DNA from: Terriglobia bacterium
Lineage (GTDB): Bacteria; Acidobacteriota; Terriglobia; Terriglobales; Acidobacteriaceae
Length of the DNA: 52,744 nt
NCBI GenBank assembly: GCA_020073215.1
Contig: JAIQFO010000034.1
Span: forward strand, 1 to 52,744
Direction: 5' to 3'
Both the position numbers and the translations under genes were made by a program. Under the pieces are notes generated by a model. It was not told where the DNA came from, did no database searches, and saw only the letters and a list, made by a program, of their open reading frames with translations. Each line of letters starts with the position of its first letter. Positions within the stretch are counted from its first letter, which is position 1. Positions 1-7,393 of this stretch are shown piece after piece.

Positions 1-642
1 GACTCGGCGGGGAGCCTGGCGGGGCGAAGCGGATGGACGCTAATGGATCTCTACCTGGACGCGGCGGCGTCGTTCTGGCGCGAATGGATTATCGACTACG
101 ATGTCGGCCACCAGCGCACATTAGGCAAGGATGCGGCCACCAGCAGCCGGATTTTCTTTGAGCAGGTCCGGCGGTGGATCGGGCGGCAACATCGCGCCAT
201 GCTGCGATGGGCACGGCGCGCGCACGACCACTTCACGGCGTTTCCTGTGCGATGGTTGGGTGGGCTCATCAGCTTCACGACAGTCCTGATCGCACTGTTA
301 AATGTGGGGCGACTCATCGGCGGACTTCGCGCCCGCAGTCTGCGGGCGCATCCCGAGCGCGCCCCGCGCCAAGCCGCCGCTCTTTGGTATGACCGGATGG
401 TCGACCGCATGGCGCGGCTGGGCTGGCGCAAGTTGCCGTCACAAACGCCGCTGGATTTCGTCGCCGCCATTCAGGAAACGGCACTGCAGGAGAAGGTTGC
501 CCGGTTTACCCGGGCTTACGAATCTGCCCGCTTCGGCAAGTCGGTGGATGACGCGCAGAGCTTGCCCGCGCTTTTCAAGGACGTCACGGCGCAGGAAACG
601 GCGGATCCTAGAAAAATTCCAAACCGTACAGCCGCCGGCTAG
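1..642 (+). CDS. TgpA-like transglutaminase, C-terminal part (5' truncated)
   Basis: The reading frame is open from the first base, so this is the 3' end of a gene that starts outside the window. The visible protein begins with a segment (SFWREWIIDYDVGHQ) like the end of the periplasmic transglutaminase domain of TgpA/DUF3488 proteins. A single hydrophobic helix follows (around WLGGLISFTTVLIALLNVG). The rest is a cytoplasmic tail resembling DUF4129, with ALWYDRMVDRMARLGWRK and QTPLDFVAAI. TgpA proteins are inner membrane enzymes with N-terminal membrane helices and an external transglutaminase-like domain; their substrates are mostly unknown. The family call rests on the order of these remnants, since the catalytic Cys-His-Asp region is not in the window. 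The next gene starts about 260 bases downstream and is probably separate. Confidence 0.75.
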   Translation, partial: DSAGSLAGRSGWTLMDLYLDAAASFWREWIIDYDVGHQRTLGKDAATSSRIFFEQVRRWIGRQHRAMLRWARRAHDHFTAFPVRWLGGLISFTTVLIALLNVGRLIGGLRARSLRAHPERAPRQAAALWYDRMVDRMARLGWRKLPSQTPLDFVAAIQETALQEKVARFTRAYESARFGKSVDDAQSLPALFKDVTAQETADPRKIPNRTAAG

Positions 643-900
643 GGAGACGTTACCTCTCCAGTGGACTATCCGGGTACGGGTACGGCGTTTGCGTTTCCCC
701 ATTCCGCCGATCGGAATTGTTCACTCCAGGCATGACTTACAGCGCTGTCGTTCTCTTCGCGAGGAAACTCTGACTAAGTTGGGTCGATGATCCCTGCGAT
801 CACGCGGGAACGGTTGTTCCGAGTGCTAAAATGCCTCCGGAGTTCTTCTACGACTTCCAGAATACGGCGATGCAATCAAGGAGTCGAAAATGAGGTCGTT

Positions 901-1653
901 ATGAAATTGCGATTGAGTACAATTTTAGCGCTGTTATTTGTTCTCCTTGCGCCCTTGGCAGTCAGGGCGGAGTTATCCAAACAGGAACGCGAGAGCGCCA
1001 AGAGTATGACCGCGGGCACGTTGTATCTGCGGCTGGATGTTCCGTGCAAGTATGGCGCAGGGGGTTTCGGGCTGAGCGTGGAACCTCTGCTCGAAGTCTC
1101 ACCTACCGGGTATGACGTAGAGCGCAGGTTACGCCTGCCCAGCAAGAAGAAACGCGAAAGCGTTTATTGGGGGTTCTTCCCCAATGACGCTGTGCGCTAC
1201 GGAAAACTCTCTTTCTCCGGCGACACCGTTCAACTATGGCTGGAAGGATTACCGCCCAACGACAACGAAGTGATGGTCGACTTCATCCACATCAACACCA
1301 TGGATGACTTTATCAGGGCTTTCAACCAGACTTTCTCCAAAGTTCCACTACAAGACGAACATCAGGAATGGCCGGCGGAGGTGCGACAGGCCATTGCCCA
1401 ACGGAAAGTAATTGCGGGCATGACTAAGCAGCAAGCCTTCAGCGTGGTGGGCACCCCGATCAACGTCACGACCGCAGACGAAAACGGCGTGAAGGCGGAG
1501 ACATGGTTCCCCCGCCAGGAGAAGGGCACCGTCGTCACTTTTCGCCGTAACAAGAGCACGCGCACGGGGTTTCCCGCGCTCTTGAAGTTCACGGACGGAA
1601 AGCTGCAAGTCATCGAACAGGAAGCCAGGTCTCCCGACCTGAGCGGGAAATAA
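901..1653 (+). CDS. secreted protein with BamE/SmpA-like C-terminal region
   Basis: This is a protein of about 250 residues with a clear N-terminal signal peptide (MKLRLSTILALLFVLLAPLA, cleavage near VRA-EL). The ATG at 901 is preferred over an in-frame start at 787 because the signal peptide begins there and GAGG lies just upstream. A stronger AAGGAG at 878-883 sits ahead of a four-codon frame (890-904) whose stop overlaps this start, so translational coupling is possible. The middle part is not recognised. The C-terminal third, with VIAGMTKQQAFSVVG followed by a strand-rich segment (ETWFPR), resembles the SmpA/BamE fold that uses a G-M-T-x-x-Q helix start. It is probably periplasmic or outer-membrane-associated. 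Its 3' end is duplicated downstream at 2204-2277. Confidence 0.6.
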   Translation: MKLRLSTILALLFVLLAPLAVRAELSKQERESAKSMTAGTLYLRLDVPCKYGAGGFGLSVEPLLEVSPTGYDVERRLRLPSKKKRESVYWGFFPNDAVRYGKLSFSGDTVQLWLEGLPPNDNEVMVDFIHINTMDDFIRAFNQTFSKVPLQDEHQEWPAEVRQAIAQRKVIAGMTKQQAFSVVGTPINVTTADENGVKAETWFPRQEKGTVVTFRRNKSTRTGFPALLKFTDGKLQVIEQEARSPDLSGK

Positions 1654-1668
1654 TAATAAGGAGGACTT

Positions 1669-2196
1669 ATGAAACGATTAGTGCTCACGGCGGTATGGCT
1701 ATCACTCTGTATTTCGCTCCCCTTTGCGCTGGAAGCAGGCAGCAAGAAATCGAGCGTGGACATGAAAGGCATGAACCGCATTTTTCTCGGTTGGGTCGAC
1801 ATGAGCCCCGACGACTATCATCGCCAGGGTTATTCCACACGAGAAGAGTATCTTGCCGTGATCAACCACGCGAATACGGTATTTCAGGAAGAGTGCAAAT
1901 CGAAAGTCTTTTCCGGCCGGACGATGACCGCAGCCAAGAACCGCAGCGACGAAAACACCGCGGGAAACGACCTTTACGTCAAATTCTCCGATGCAGTCTA
2001 TGACCACGGATATCGCCTTCACCTCTCAATTCATTTCATCGACCTGAAAACCAACGCGGAAATTGGGTCGGTTCCACTCAAGACATATAAAGGGCACCTC
2101 TGCGGCCTTGAGGCTTGCATGAACAAAGAACTGGAAGAGGTGCGCAGAGAATTGCAGAAGGCGCTTGGCGGTGGGGCGGCGGAAGAAACGCACTAA
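1669..2196 (+). CDS. small secreted protein, paralogue of the gene at 2294
   Basis: This is a 175-residue protein with a signal peptide (MKRLVLTAVWLSLCISLPFA) behind a strong AAGGAGG site at the end of the preceding gene, 15 bases away. I do not recognise the family. It shares a long conserved core with the protein encoded at 2294-2842: IFLGWVD, a Tyr/Trp-rich stretch, RTMTAAKNRSDENTAGNDLY, KFSD, and LSIHFIDLKTNAEI. The core looks like an alpha/beta envelope domain. One Cys pair (CGLEAC) near the C terminus is not kept in the paralogue. Co-directional and closely spaced with the BamE-like gene, it is probably co-transcribed with it and acts in the periplasm. The function is unknown. Confidence 0.7.
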   Translation: MKRLVLTAVWLSLCISLPFALEAGSKKSSVDMKGMNRIFLGWVDMSPDDYHRQGYSTREEYLAVINHANTVFQEECKSKVFSGRTMTAAKNRSDENTAGNDLYVKFSDAVYDHGYRLHLSIHFIDLKTNAEIGSVPLKTYKGHLCGLEACMNKELEEVRRELQKALGGGAAEETH

Positions 2197-2203
2197 GATC
2201 TCA

Positions 2204-2277
2204 GGCGCTCCTGAATCGAAGGAAAGCTGGAGGTGGTCGAGCAAACACCCAGAGCCCCCGACCTGAGCAGCAAGTAG
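2204..2277 (+). pseudogene. decayed duplicate of the 3' end of the BamE-like gene
   Basis: The spacer between the two paralogous secreted-protein genes contains a recognisable copy of the 3' end of the gene at 901-1653. Bases 2221-2277 translate to GKLEVVEQTPRAPDLSSK followed by a stop. The intact gene ends GKLQVIEQEARSPDLSGK followed by a stop. The similarity continues a little upstream at the base level (GCGCTCCTGAA against GCGCTCTTGAA) and then fades. There is no start codon or ribosome site, so this is a non-coding remnant. It shows that a unit made of the BamE-like gene plus the secreted-protein gene was duplicated in tandem, and that most of the second BamE-like copy was then deleted. 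Confidence 0.8.
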
Positions 2278-2293
2278 AGGAAGGAAATCTGTT

Positions 2294-2842
2294 ATGAAAC
2301 GACTGGCCGTGATTGTGGGATTGCTCGCTTGCCTAGGATTCCATTTCCCCGTGGAGGCACGGGGCCACAAAAGCTATTCGAAAGAAACGACCGTAGATCT
2401 GTCGGCGAAGAGGACCATTTTCCTCGGATGGGTGGACTTGCCTTCTGAGGGCTGGAGTCTCTGGGGCTACGGGAACAAGGAAGAGTGGGTGGAGGTGATC
2501 AAGGATTTGAATCACGATTTCCAGAATAGTTGTCAAGGCCAGTATCTTGCGGATCGGACAGTCACCGTCGCGAAGGACAGGAATGACGAGAACGCGGCAG
2601 GCAATGATCTGTATATTAAATTCTCGGATGTCAATATCGACCACGATTACTATGGCATTCGTTTGTCGATTCATTTTATTGACCCGAAGACGAACACTGA
2701 AATCGCGTCGATACCCTCTCGCCTCTATTATGAAAAGCGATGGTTCAAATTCCAGTTATACATGCGGGCGGCGTTGGACGAGGTGAGCCGGAAGATCCAA
2801 GTGGAAGTTACAGGCGAATCGAAAGAGAAGAGGCAAAAGTAG
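2294..2842 (+). CDS. small secreted protein, paralogue of the gene at 1669
   Basis: This is a 182-residue protein with a signal peptide (MKRLAVIVGLLACLGFHFPV, cleavage near VEA-RG) and a GAGGAAGG site upstream. It is clearly homologous to the product of 1669-2196: IFLGWVDLPSEGWSLWGYG, DRTVTVAKDRNDENAAGNDLY, KFSD, LSIHFIDPKTNTEI. The segment around the DEN-A-GND motif is nearly identical in both. The C-terminal part diverges and is richer in Lys and Arg. The gene is the downstream half of a tandem duplication and faces the end of the large minus-strand operon. The function is unknown and an envelope location is inferred from the signal peptide. Confidence 0.7.
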   Translation: MKRLAVIVGLLACLGFHFPVEARGHKSYSKETTVDLSAKRTIFLGWVDLPSEGWSLWGYGNKEEWVEVIKDLNHDFQNSCQGQYLADRTVTVAKDRNDENAAGNDLYIKFSDVNIDHDYYGIRLSIHFIDPKTNTEIASIPSRLYYEKRWFKFQLYMRAALDEVSRKIQVEVTGESKEKRQK

Positions 2843-2903
2843 GCGGATGGGTCAAGCGGGCGGCTTACGACGGACCCCAGAGTCGTCATGACCACAGGCG
2901 GCT

Positions 2904-2944
2904 GCCGAGCTTCGCTCGGCCTGGACGGCCGGGGGCGGCCGTCC
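2904..2944. terminator. double hairpin between convergent genes (REP-like)
   Basis: Two perfect GC-rich inverted repeats stand side by side between convergent genes. The first is GCCGAGC-TTC-GCTCGGC at 2904-2920. The second is GGACGGCC with a six-base loop and GGCCGTCC at 2923-2944. There is no T-run, so an intrinsic terminator is uncertain. A bidirectional transcript end or a REP-type repeat fits equally well. The second hairpin ends where the minus-strand operon's last stop codon begins. Confidence 0.5.
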
Positions 2945-4597
2945 CTACGCGAGCGGCTTGGCTGCTCCTACACTAGCTGAATCCGCCGACTCCGGCCCCT
3001 TGGTCAGGCGTTTGCGCCAGGGAAAAGGCAGGCCTTGTTTTAGCAGGCTCCATCGGGTGTCGCGGTAAGGATCTTCGTGGCTGCCGTAGACGGGATGGTA
3101 AGCTTCGGCCCTTTGGCGGCCGGGGATGTCAATGCCAAAATCGTTCAGTTGCAGGAACTGGCGCATCTGCAGTTTGTAGCGGCCCTCGATGCCAAAAATA
3201 AGTTCGAGCAGCCTTTCATTCAGCCACACGAGATGGCGGAAGCCTAACTCCCAGACGTAGGTGTATCCCTTGAAAAACTTCCAGTCGGCTTTGGTGGCGC
3301 GCCACATGCCGATGATCTCGCGGCGAATCTTCCAACGCACGAAATTAAGTTCGGCGGGAGTCAATTGATGGGTGCGCACATTGCTGAAGTAGCCGTCGTA
3401 CCAGCGGAAATCGGAGAGATTGGCGATGCGATCGTCGGCCAGCATTTCATCGCGCAAGGGAGTCTTGGGATACGGAGTCATGATCTGGTCCATGACGCTG
3501 GAAATTCCCAATTCCTTGATGAACTGGTAGTTTTCGCGAATGCTCTCGGGATCGTCATCGGGAAGGCCGTTGATAATGCCGGCGATGACGATAATGTCTT
3601 CTTTCTGCAGAGCGGCCACGCCGCGCCGTATGGTGTCGAGGGTGTTGGGCTTATGCATCGTCTTCAGGTTCTTGACGGACACATTCTCGATGCCTAGAAA
3701 GATGGAGACGAACCCGGCCTGGGCCATCTTTCTGGCAACGTCGGGACGGTGGGCGAAACCAATCGGACTTGCCTGCGTGGTGAAGATCAGGTTCTTTAAC
3801 TTCAAGCCAATGACGCCGTCGCACAACTGCTCGAAGCGCTCCATATCTAGGGTGATGTTGTCGTCGGTGCAGAAAATGTGGCGAGCGCCGCGCCTGTACG
3901 CGTCTTCGATGTCGGCCAGAACGCGGTCCAGGGGGAAGAGGCGGAAGGAGCGGCCGTACATTTCGCGGATGCTGCAGAAGTTGCAGAGATGCAGGCAGCC
4001 GCGCGAGGTCTCGATGACGTCGGCGCGGCGGAAATACATGTGAAATCCTTTGGCCAGACGCTTATCGCGGGCGGGGATGCGGATCTTTTCGAGGTCTTCG
4101 AGGGGACGGGCCGGGTTGTGGCGGAAGTGATCGTCCTCTTTGTAGGAAAGGCCGAGGATGTTTTCCATCCCCTTTCCATCGGCCTCGATACTGTTCAGCA
4201 GTTCTCCAAAGGCAAAGTCGCCTTCTCCTCTTACCAGAAAGTCCCACAGGTTGGCGTCGGGACCGGCGGCGAGTTTTTCGGAAAACAGAGTGGCATGATA
4301 GCCGCCGAGCACGGTTCGAATGCGGCGGTCGAACTGCTTGGTCAAGTAGGCAAAGCCGACGGTGGTGTCATATTGGAAAGTCATGGAGGTGAAGCCCACA
4401 ACGTCGGGCTTGAAGTCACGCAAGACTTCCAAGAAGCGCGGGACGGCCTGCTTGCGCCAAACCACCATGTCCGCCACTTTGACATCGTGGTTATCGATCT
4501 GGCCGGCAATCGTTGCCATCGCGACGCTGGGCGGTTCCCATTGCCTGCGTGGTACCCAGGGCGACGTTGCGGGGCTTTGAACCAGCAAGGCTCTCAT
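2945..4597 (-). CDS. B12-binding-type radical SAM enzyme (last gene of operon)
   Basis: This is a 550-residue protein. The N-terminal 140 residues have the Rossmann-like pattern of B12-binding radical SAM enzymes (RALLVQSP at the start, FKPDVVGFTSM near 62-72, LGGYHATLF near 98, LVRGEGDFAFGELL near 121). The radical SAM cluster motif follows as C201-x3-C205-x2-C208 in ETSRGCLHLCNFCSI. The domain continues with CTDDNITLD and FLGIENVSVKNL, then a long C-terminal extension of about 150 residues. The classical cobalamin-binding D-x-H-x-x-G is not visible, so cobalamin use is not assured. Relatives methylate or rearrange unactivated carbons, as in hopanoid, Grs-type tetraether ring and bacteriochlorophyll enzymes. 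Its ATG overlaps the esterase stop by four bases. A substrate in the same ACP-bound or lipid pathway is inferred from position only. Confidence 0.8.
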   Translation of the reverse strand: MRALLVQSPATSPWVPRRQWEPPSVAMATIAGQIDNHDVKVADMVVWRKQAVPRFLEVLRDFKPDVVGFTSMTFQYDTTVGFAYLTKQFDRRIRTVLGGYHATLFSEKLAAGPDANLWDFLVRGEGDFAFGELLNSIEADGKGMENILGLSYKEDDHFRHNPARPLEDLEKIRIPARDKRLAKGFHMYFRRADVIETSRGCLHLCNFCSIREMYGRSFRLFPLDRVLADIEDAYRRGARHIFCTDDNITLDMERFEQLCDGVIGLKLKNLIFTTQASPIGFAHRPDVARKMAQAGFVSIFLGIENVSVKNLKTMHKPNTLDTIRRGVAALQKEDIIVIAGIINGLPDDDPESIRENYQFIKELGISSVMDQIMTPYPKTPLRDEMLADDRIANLSDFRWYDGYFSNVRTHQLTPAELNFVRWKIRREIIGMWRATKADWKFFKGYTYVWELGFRHLVWLNERLLELIFGIEGRYKLQMRQFLQLNDFGIDIPGRQRAEAYHPVYGSHEDPYRDTRWSLLKQGLPFPWRKRLTKGPESADSASVGAAKPLA

Positions 4598-5547
4598 TTG
4601 GCCTCAACCTGACCTTTTTCGACACTATGTTCAGCAGTATGTTCGGCGGTCGGTTCGACCGCAAGATGAAACTTTAACATTTGTGGCAGGACGGAAGACC
4701 AGTATTTCCAGGTGTGCCCTCCGGGCGCGTTCGACCACTGGTGCGGGATACCAAGTTCCGTCAGCTTCTCGTGTAAGCCACGCATGGCAAGGAAGAGGCG
4801 ATCGTCCGATCCGCAGGCTAGAAAAAGCCTGGGGATGGGGCCGGGCACGACGACGGTATGCTTGCTCCGGCCTTGGGAATCGAGGGGCCCAGGCGGCGGT
4901 GGTTGCGACGGCCAGAAACTCCACTCTCTATCGACGAGCCCACTCACTACGCTGACGCTCGAGAAGCGGCCGGGAAAGCGGCGTCCGACATCGAGCGACA
5001 GATAACCTCCGAAGGAGAAGCCGCCGATCGCCCAGCGCTGGCGTTCGAAGGGGATGCCGTAACGGTGGGAAACGGTTCCGGCAACCTCGTCGGCGACGAG
5101 GGTCAGATAATTGGGATAGGGAAAGCGGTCCGAGTACTGGCGATAAAAGTTGCTGAAGCGAACGTCGGGCAGGATCACGATGGCGGGACGGACCTCGCCG
5201 CGGCCGAGCATCTCGTCGTACACCTGGTCCACTCTTAGATATTGCAACAAGTCCTCTGGCCGGTCCCACCAGCCGTGATTCAGGATGAAAACCTCGGAGG
5301 GCGGAGCTTGCGTCTTTATCTTTGGTACGAGGGCGAGGAAGAAGCGGGGCTCGTTCATTTCTTTGGACCAGAAACGAACGCGCTCCACGGTTAGGTTGGA
5401 GCGCTCGGAAAGACGCGCTACTTTGATCTCGCCCGGGGCGAGCGGCTCTTTTTCAAACGGCTCCTTGTGCATTCGCCGGCAGGCGGGCATGAGCAGCGTT
5501 GCCAGCAGGGTCAGCCCTCGCAGCTTCCAGTGATTGCTCACCACCAC
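4594..5547 (-). CDS. esterase-type alpha/beta hydrolase lipoprotein
   Basis: This is a 317-residue protein. The start is a GTG in a GTG-GTG-GTG run preceded by GAGG. The N terminus is hydrophobic and ends in a lipobox-like LLMPAC, suggesting an acylated lipoprotein at the periplasmic face. The body matches the esterase D/enterochelin-esterase-like alpha/beta hydrolase group: FILNHGWWDRPEDLL, IVILPDVRFSNFYRQ, the nucleophile elbow GGFSFGGY, a likely acid in ACGSDDRLFLA, and a likely histidine in PGGHTWKYW. The C terminus carries a short repeat (TAEHTAEHSVEK). It overlaps the following radical SAM gene by four bases and follows the ACP by three. It may release or trans-esterify the finished product on the periplasmic side; no separate thioesterase was seen in the operon. 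Confidence 0.75.
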   Translation of the reverse strand: MVVSNHWKLRGLTLLATLLMPACRRMHKEPFEKEPLAPGEIKVARLSERSNLTVERVRFWSKEMNEPRFFLALVPKIKTQAPPSEVFILNHGWWDRPEDLLQYLRVDQVYDEMLGRGEVRPAIVILPDVRFSNFYRQYSDRFPYPNYLTLVADEVAGTVSHRYGIPFERQRWAIGGFSFGGYLSLDVGRRFPGRFSSVSVVSGLVDREWSFWPSQPPPPGPLDSQGRSKHTVVVPGPIPRLFLACGSDDRLFLAMRGLHEKLTELGIPHQWSNAPGGHTWKYWSSVLPQMLKFHLAVEPTAEHTAEHSVEKGQVEAK

Positions 5548-5550
5548 ACC

Positions 5551-5859
5551 TCAGCGAACTTCTGGTTGGAAACCGGTCTCAGGAGCGGCCAGTTTCTTGC
5601 GAATCAGTTTTTCGATCCGGTCCAAGTTGTCCAAGCTATGAACGTCAATTTCGCGTGGCATGAATTCGACGGCGAAGCGGTTTTCAAGAAAAGCGACCAG
5701 GCCGATCATGCCGATCGAGTCGATGAGACCGCCGGTGACCAAGGGGGTGGCATCGTCGATCGTCGTCTGATGCAGACCGAGCAAGACATTTTCGGCGATG
5801 AACTGGCGGACTGCTTGTTTGATGTCTCCGGGGTTGACGTCCCCGCTGTTGATCTCCAT
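5551..5859 (-). CDS. acyl carrier protein, partner of the adenylation enzyme
   Basis: This is a 102-residue carrier protein with a four-helix ACP pattern and the phosphopantetheine attachment serine S48 in GGLIDSIGM. It sits 10 bases after the adenylation gene. In DltA/DltC and stand-alone NRPS loading pairs, such an arrangement means the enzyme loads this carrier. The C-terminal 15 residues (APETGFQPEVR) extend beyond the usual fold. The variant DSI-G, instead of the fatty-acid ACP motif DSL-D, and the low similarity to the second ACP at 13106-13372 suggest different jobs for the two carriers. Confidence 0.85.
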   Translation of the reverse strand: MEINSGDVNPGDIKQAVRQFIAENVLLGLHQTTIDDATPLVTGGLIDSIGMIGLVAFLENRFAVEFMPREIDVHSLDNLDRIEKLIRKKLAAPETGFQPEVR

Positions 5860-5869
5860 GATCCAGTCC

Positions 5870-7393
5870 TTAGTACGGTTCTGTTGCGATCTTGGCCAAC
5901 GCCTGGTAATCGATCTTGCCCCGGCTTCCCTTGGGCATGGTATTTAGAAATACGATGCGGTCGGGCACCATATATGGAGGCAGCGTCCGCGCACAGTGGG
6001 CTTTGGCTTCGACCAGAGTGACAGCGCCGGCGGAACGGGCGCGGACGAAGGCAGTGATACAGGTTCCCATCTGGCTGTCGTCGACATTCACCTCGGCAGC
6101 GACCGCCGCGGCTTCCAGTATATCTTTCTGGCTAAGGAGAGCGGCCTCGATTTCCCCGAGTTCAATGCGGAAGCCGCGGCGCTTTACCTGGCGGTCGAGC
6201 CTTCCCAGAAAAAGGTAGTTGCCGTCGGGCGCTGGCGATACGCGATCGCCGGTGCGGTAATAGCGCTGGCCCTCGACGGTGACGAAGGCGCGTTGCGTGT
6301 CTTCCGGACGGTTCCAGTATCCGGTCATCAGGGAGTCGCCGGCTACGAGCAGTTCGCCGGTTGGGGGATCGACCGCCACGGTTGCGTAGGGGCAGGGGCG
6401 GCCGATGGGCAGGGGGTGCGACCCATCAAAATCGCTGGGCACGCGGTACCATGTGACCACATTGGTTTCGGTGGGGCCGTAGAGGTTCGCGCAAACCGCT
6501 TGCGGAATAGCAGCCTGCAAGCGCGCGACGTATGAACCCGCGAAGACTTCTCCGGCGAAGAGGACAACGCGGAGGCCAGGATAATCACGCTCTGCCAGTC
6601 GTCCATCCTGTAACATGCCAGCCAAAATCGAGGGCACGGAGTACCAGCAGGTGATGCGGGCCTGGCGAAGGAACTGCACCAGGAAGCGGGGCATCCACAC
6701 GATATGGCCGGGGACCAAGACGCAGGTAGCGCCGCACAACGCCATATTGAAAATGTCGAAGGTGGAGAGATCGAAGCTTAGCGGGGAGGGACAGGCGATG
6801 CGATCGGTTGAGCCGATTTGAAATTCGCGCGCCGACCATCTTACGAACGCGCTTACGGCGCGGTGAGAAAGGACGACTCCTTTCGGCCGGCCGGTGGATC
6901 CGGAGGTAAACAGAATAAAAGCTGGATCGGCGGCATCGGCCCTGTGGAGCGAGCCTTCTAGAGCCGCGCCGGTAGGAGCAGACGGCGTCGCCTGCCAAGG
7001 GATGCTCGCGCCCGTCTTGCGATCGGTGATACGCGGCGGAAGGCTCTCGCCTTCGTTGTCGACCTCGATCACCAGCCTTGCCGCGCAGTCTGCCAAGGCG
7101 GCTTCGATTCGGTCCTTCGGCCACTGGGGATGTATGGGAACATAGACCGCTCCGGCTAGAAGGGACGCGAAGACGGAGACGATCGCTTCAGTGGTCTTCG
7201 GGAGCACCAGGGCGATGCGGTCTTGCTTTTGGATGCCTTGTTCGACGAAACGGAGGGCGAGGGATGCGGATTGCTCGAATAACTCGCGGAACGATGTGAT
7301 CCGATCCTCTTCGACAATGGCCGCAGCATTGGGGGTGGCCGCCGCGGTGCGCCGCAGCCAGTCGGAGAGGAGGTCGCTTTCAGGCTCGGGCAA
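5870..7393 (-). CDS. amino-acid-type adenylation enzyme (AMP-dependent ligase)
   Basis: This is a 507-residue stand-alone adenylation enzyme. Visible core motifs are A3 (FTSGSTGRPKGVVLSH), A4 (PSPLSFDLSTFDIFNM), A5 (NLYGPTETNVV), A7 (YRTGDRV), A8 (FLGRLDRQVKRRGFRIELGEIE) and A10 (PKGSRGKIDYQAL, with the catalytic Lys). The Asp of the A4 motif is the residue that binds the substrate alpha-amino group in NRPS and DltA-type enzymes, so an amino acid is more likely than a fatty or aryl acid. The length matches DltA. The probable start is a TTG because a stop lies three codons upstream, and it overlaps the KASIII-like gene by 14 bases. It probably loads an amino acid on the adjacent ACP as starter or cap. 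Confidence 0.85.
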   Translation of the reverse strand: MPEPESDLLSDWLRRTAAATPNAAAIVEEDRITSFRELFEQSASLALRFVEQGIQKQDRIALVLPKTTEAIVSVFASLLAGAVYVPIHPQWPKDRIEAALADCAARLVIEVDNEGESLPPRITDRKTGASIPWQATPSAPTGAALEGSLHRADAADPAFILFTSGSTGRPKGVVLSHRAVSAFVRWSAREFQIGSTDRIACPSPLSFDLSTFDIFNMALCGATCVLVPGHIVWMPRFLVQFLRQARITCWYSVPSILAGMLQDGRLAERDYPGLRVVLFAGEVFAGSYVARLQAAIPQAVCANLYGPTETNVVTWYRVPSDFDGSHPLPIGRPCPYATVAVDPPTGELLVAGDSLMTGYWNRPEDTQRAFVTVEGQRYYRTGDRVSPAPDGNYLFLGRLDRQVKRRGFRIELGEIEAALLSQKDILEAAAVAAEVNVDDSQMGTCITAFVRARSAGAVTLVEAKAHCARTLPPYMVPDRIVFLNTMPKGSRGKIDYQALAKIATEPY

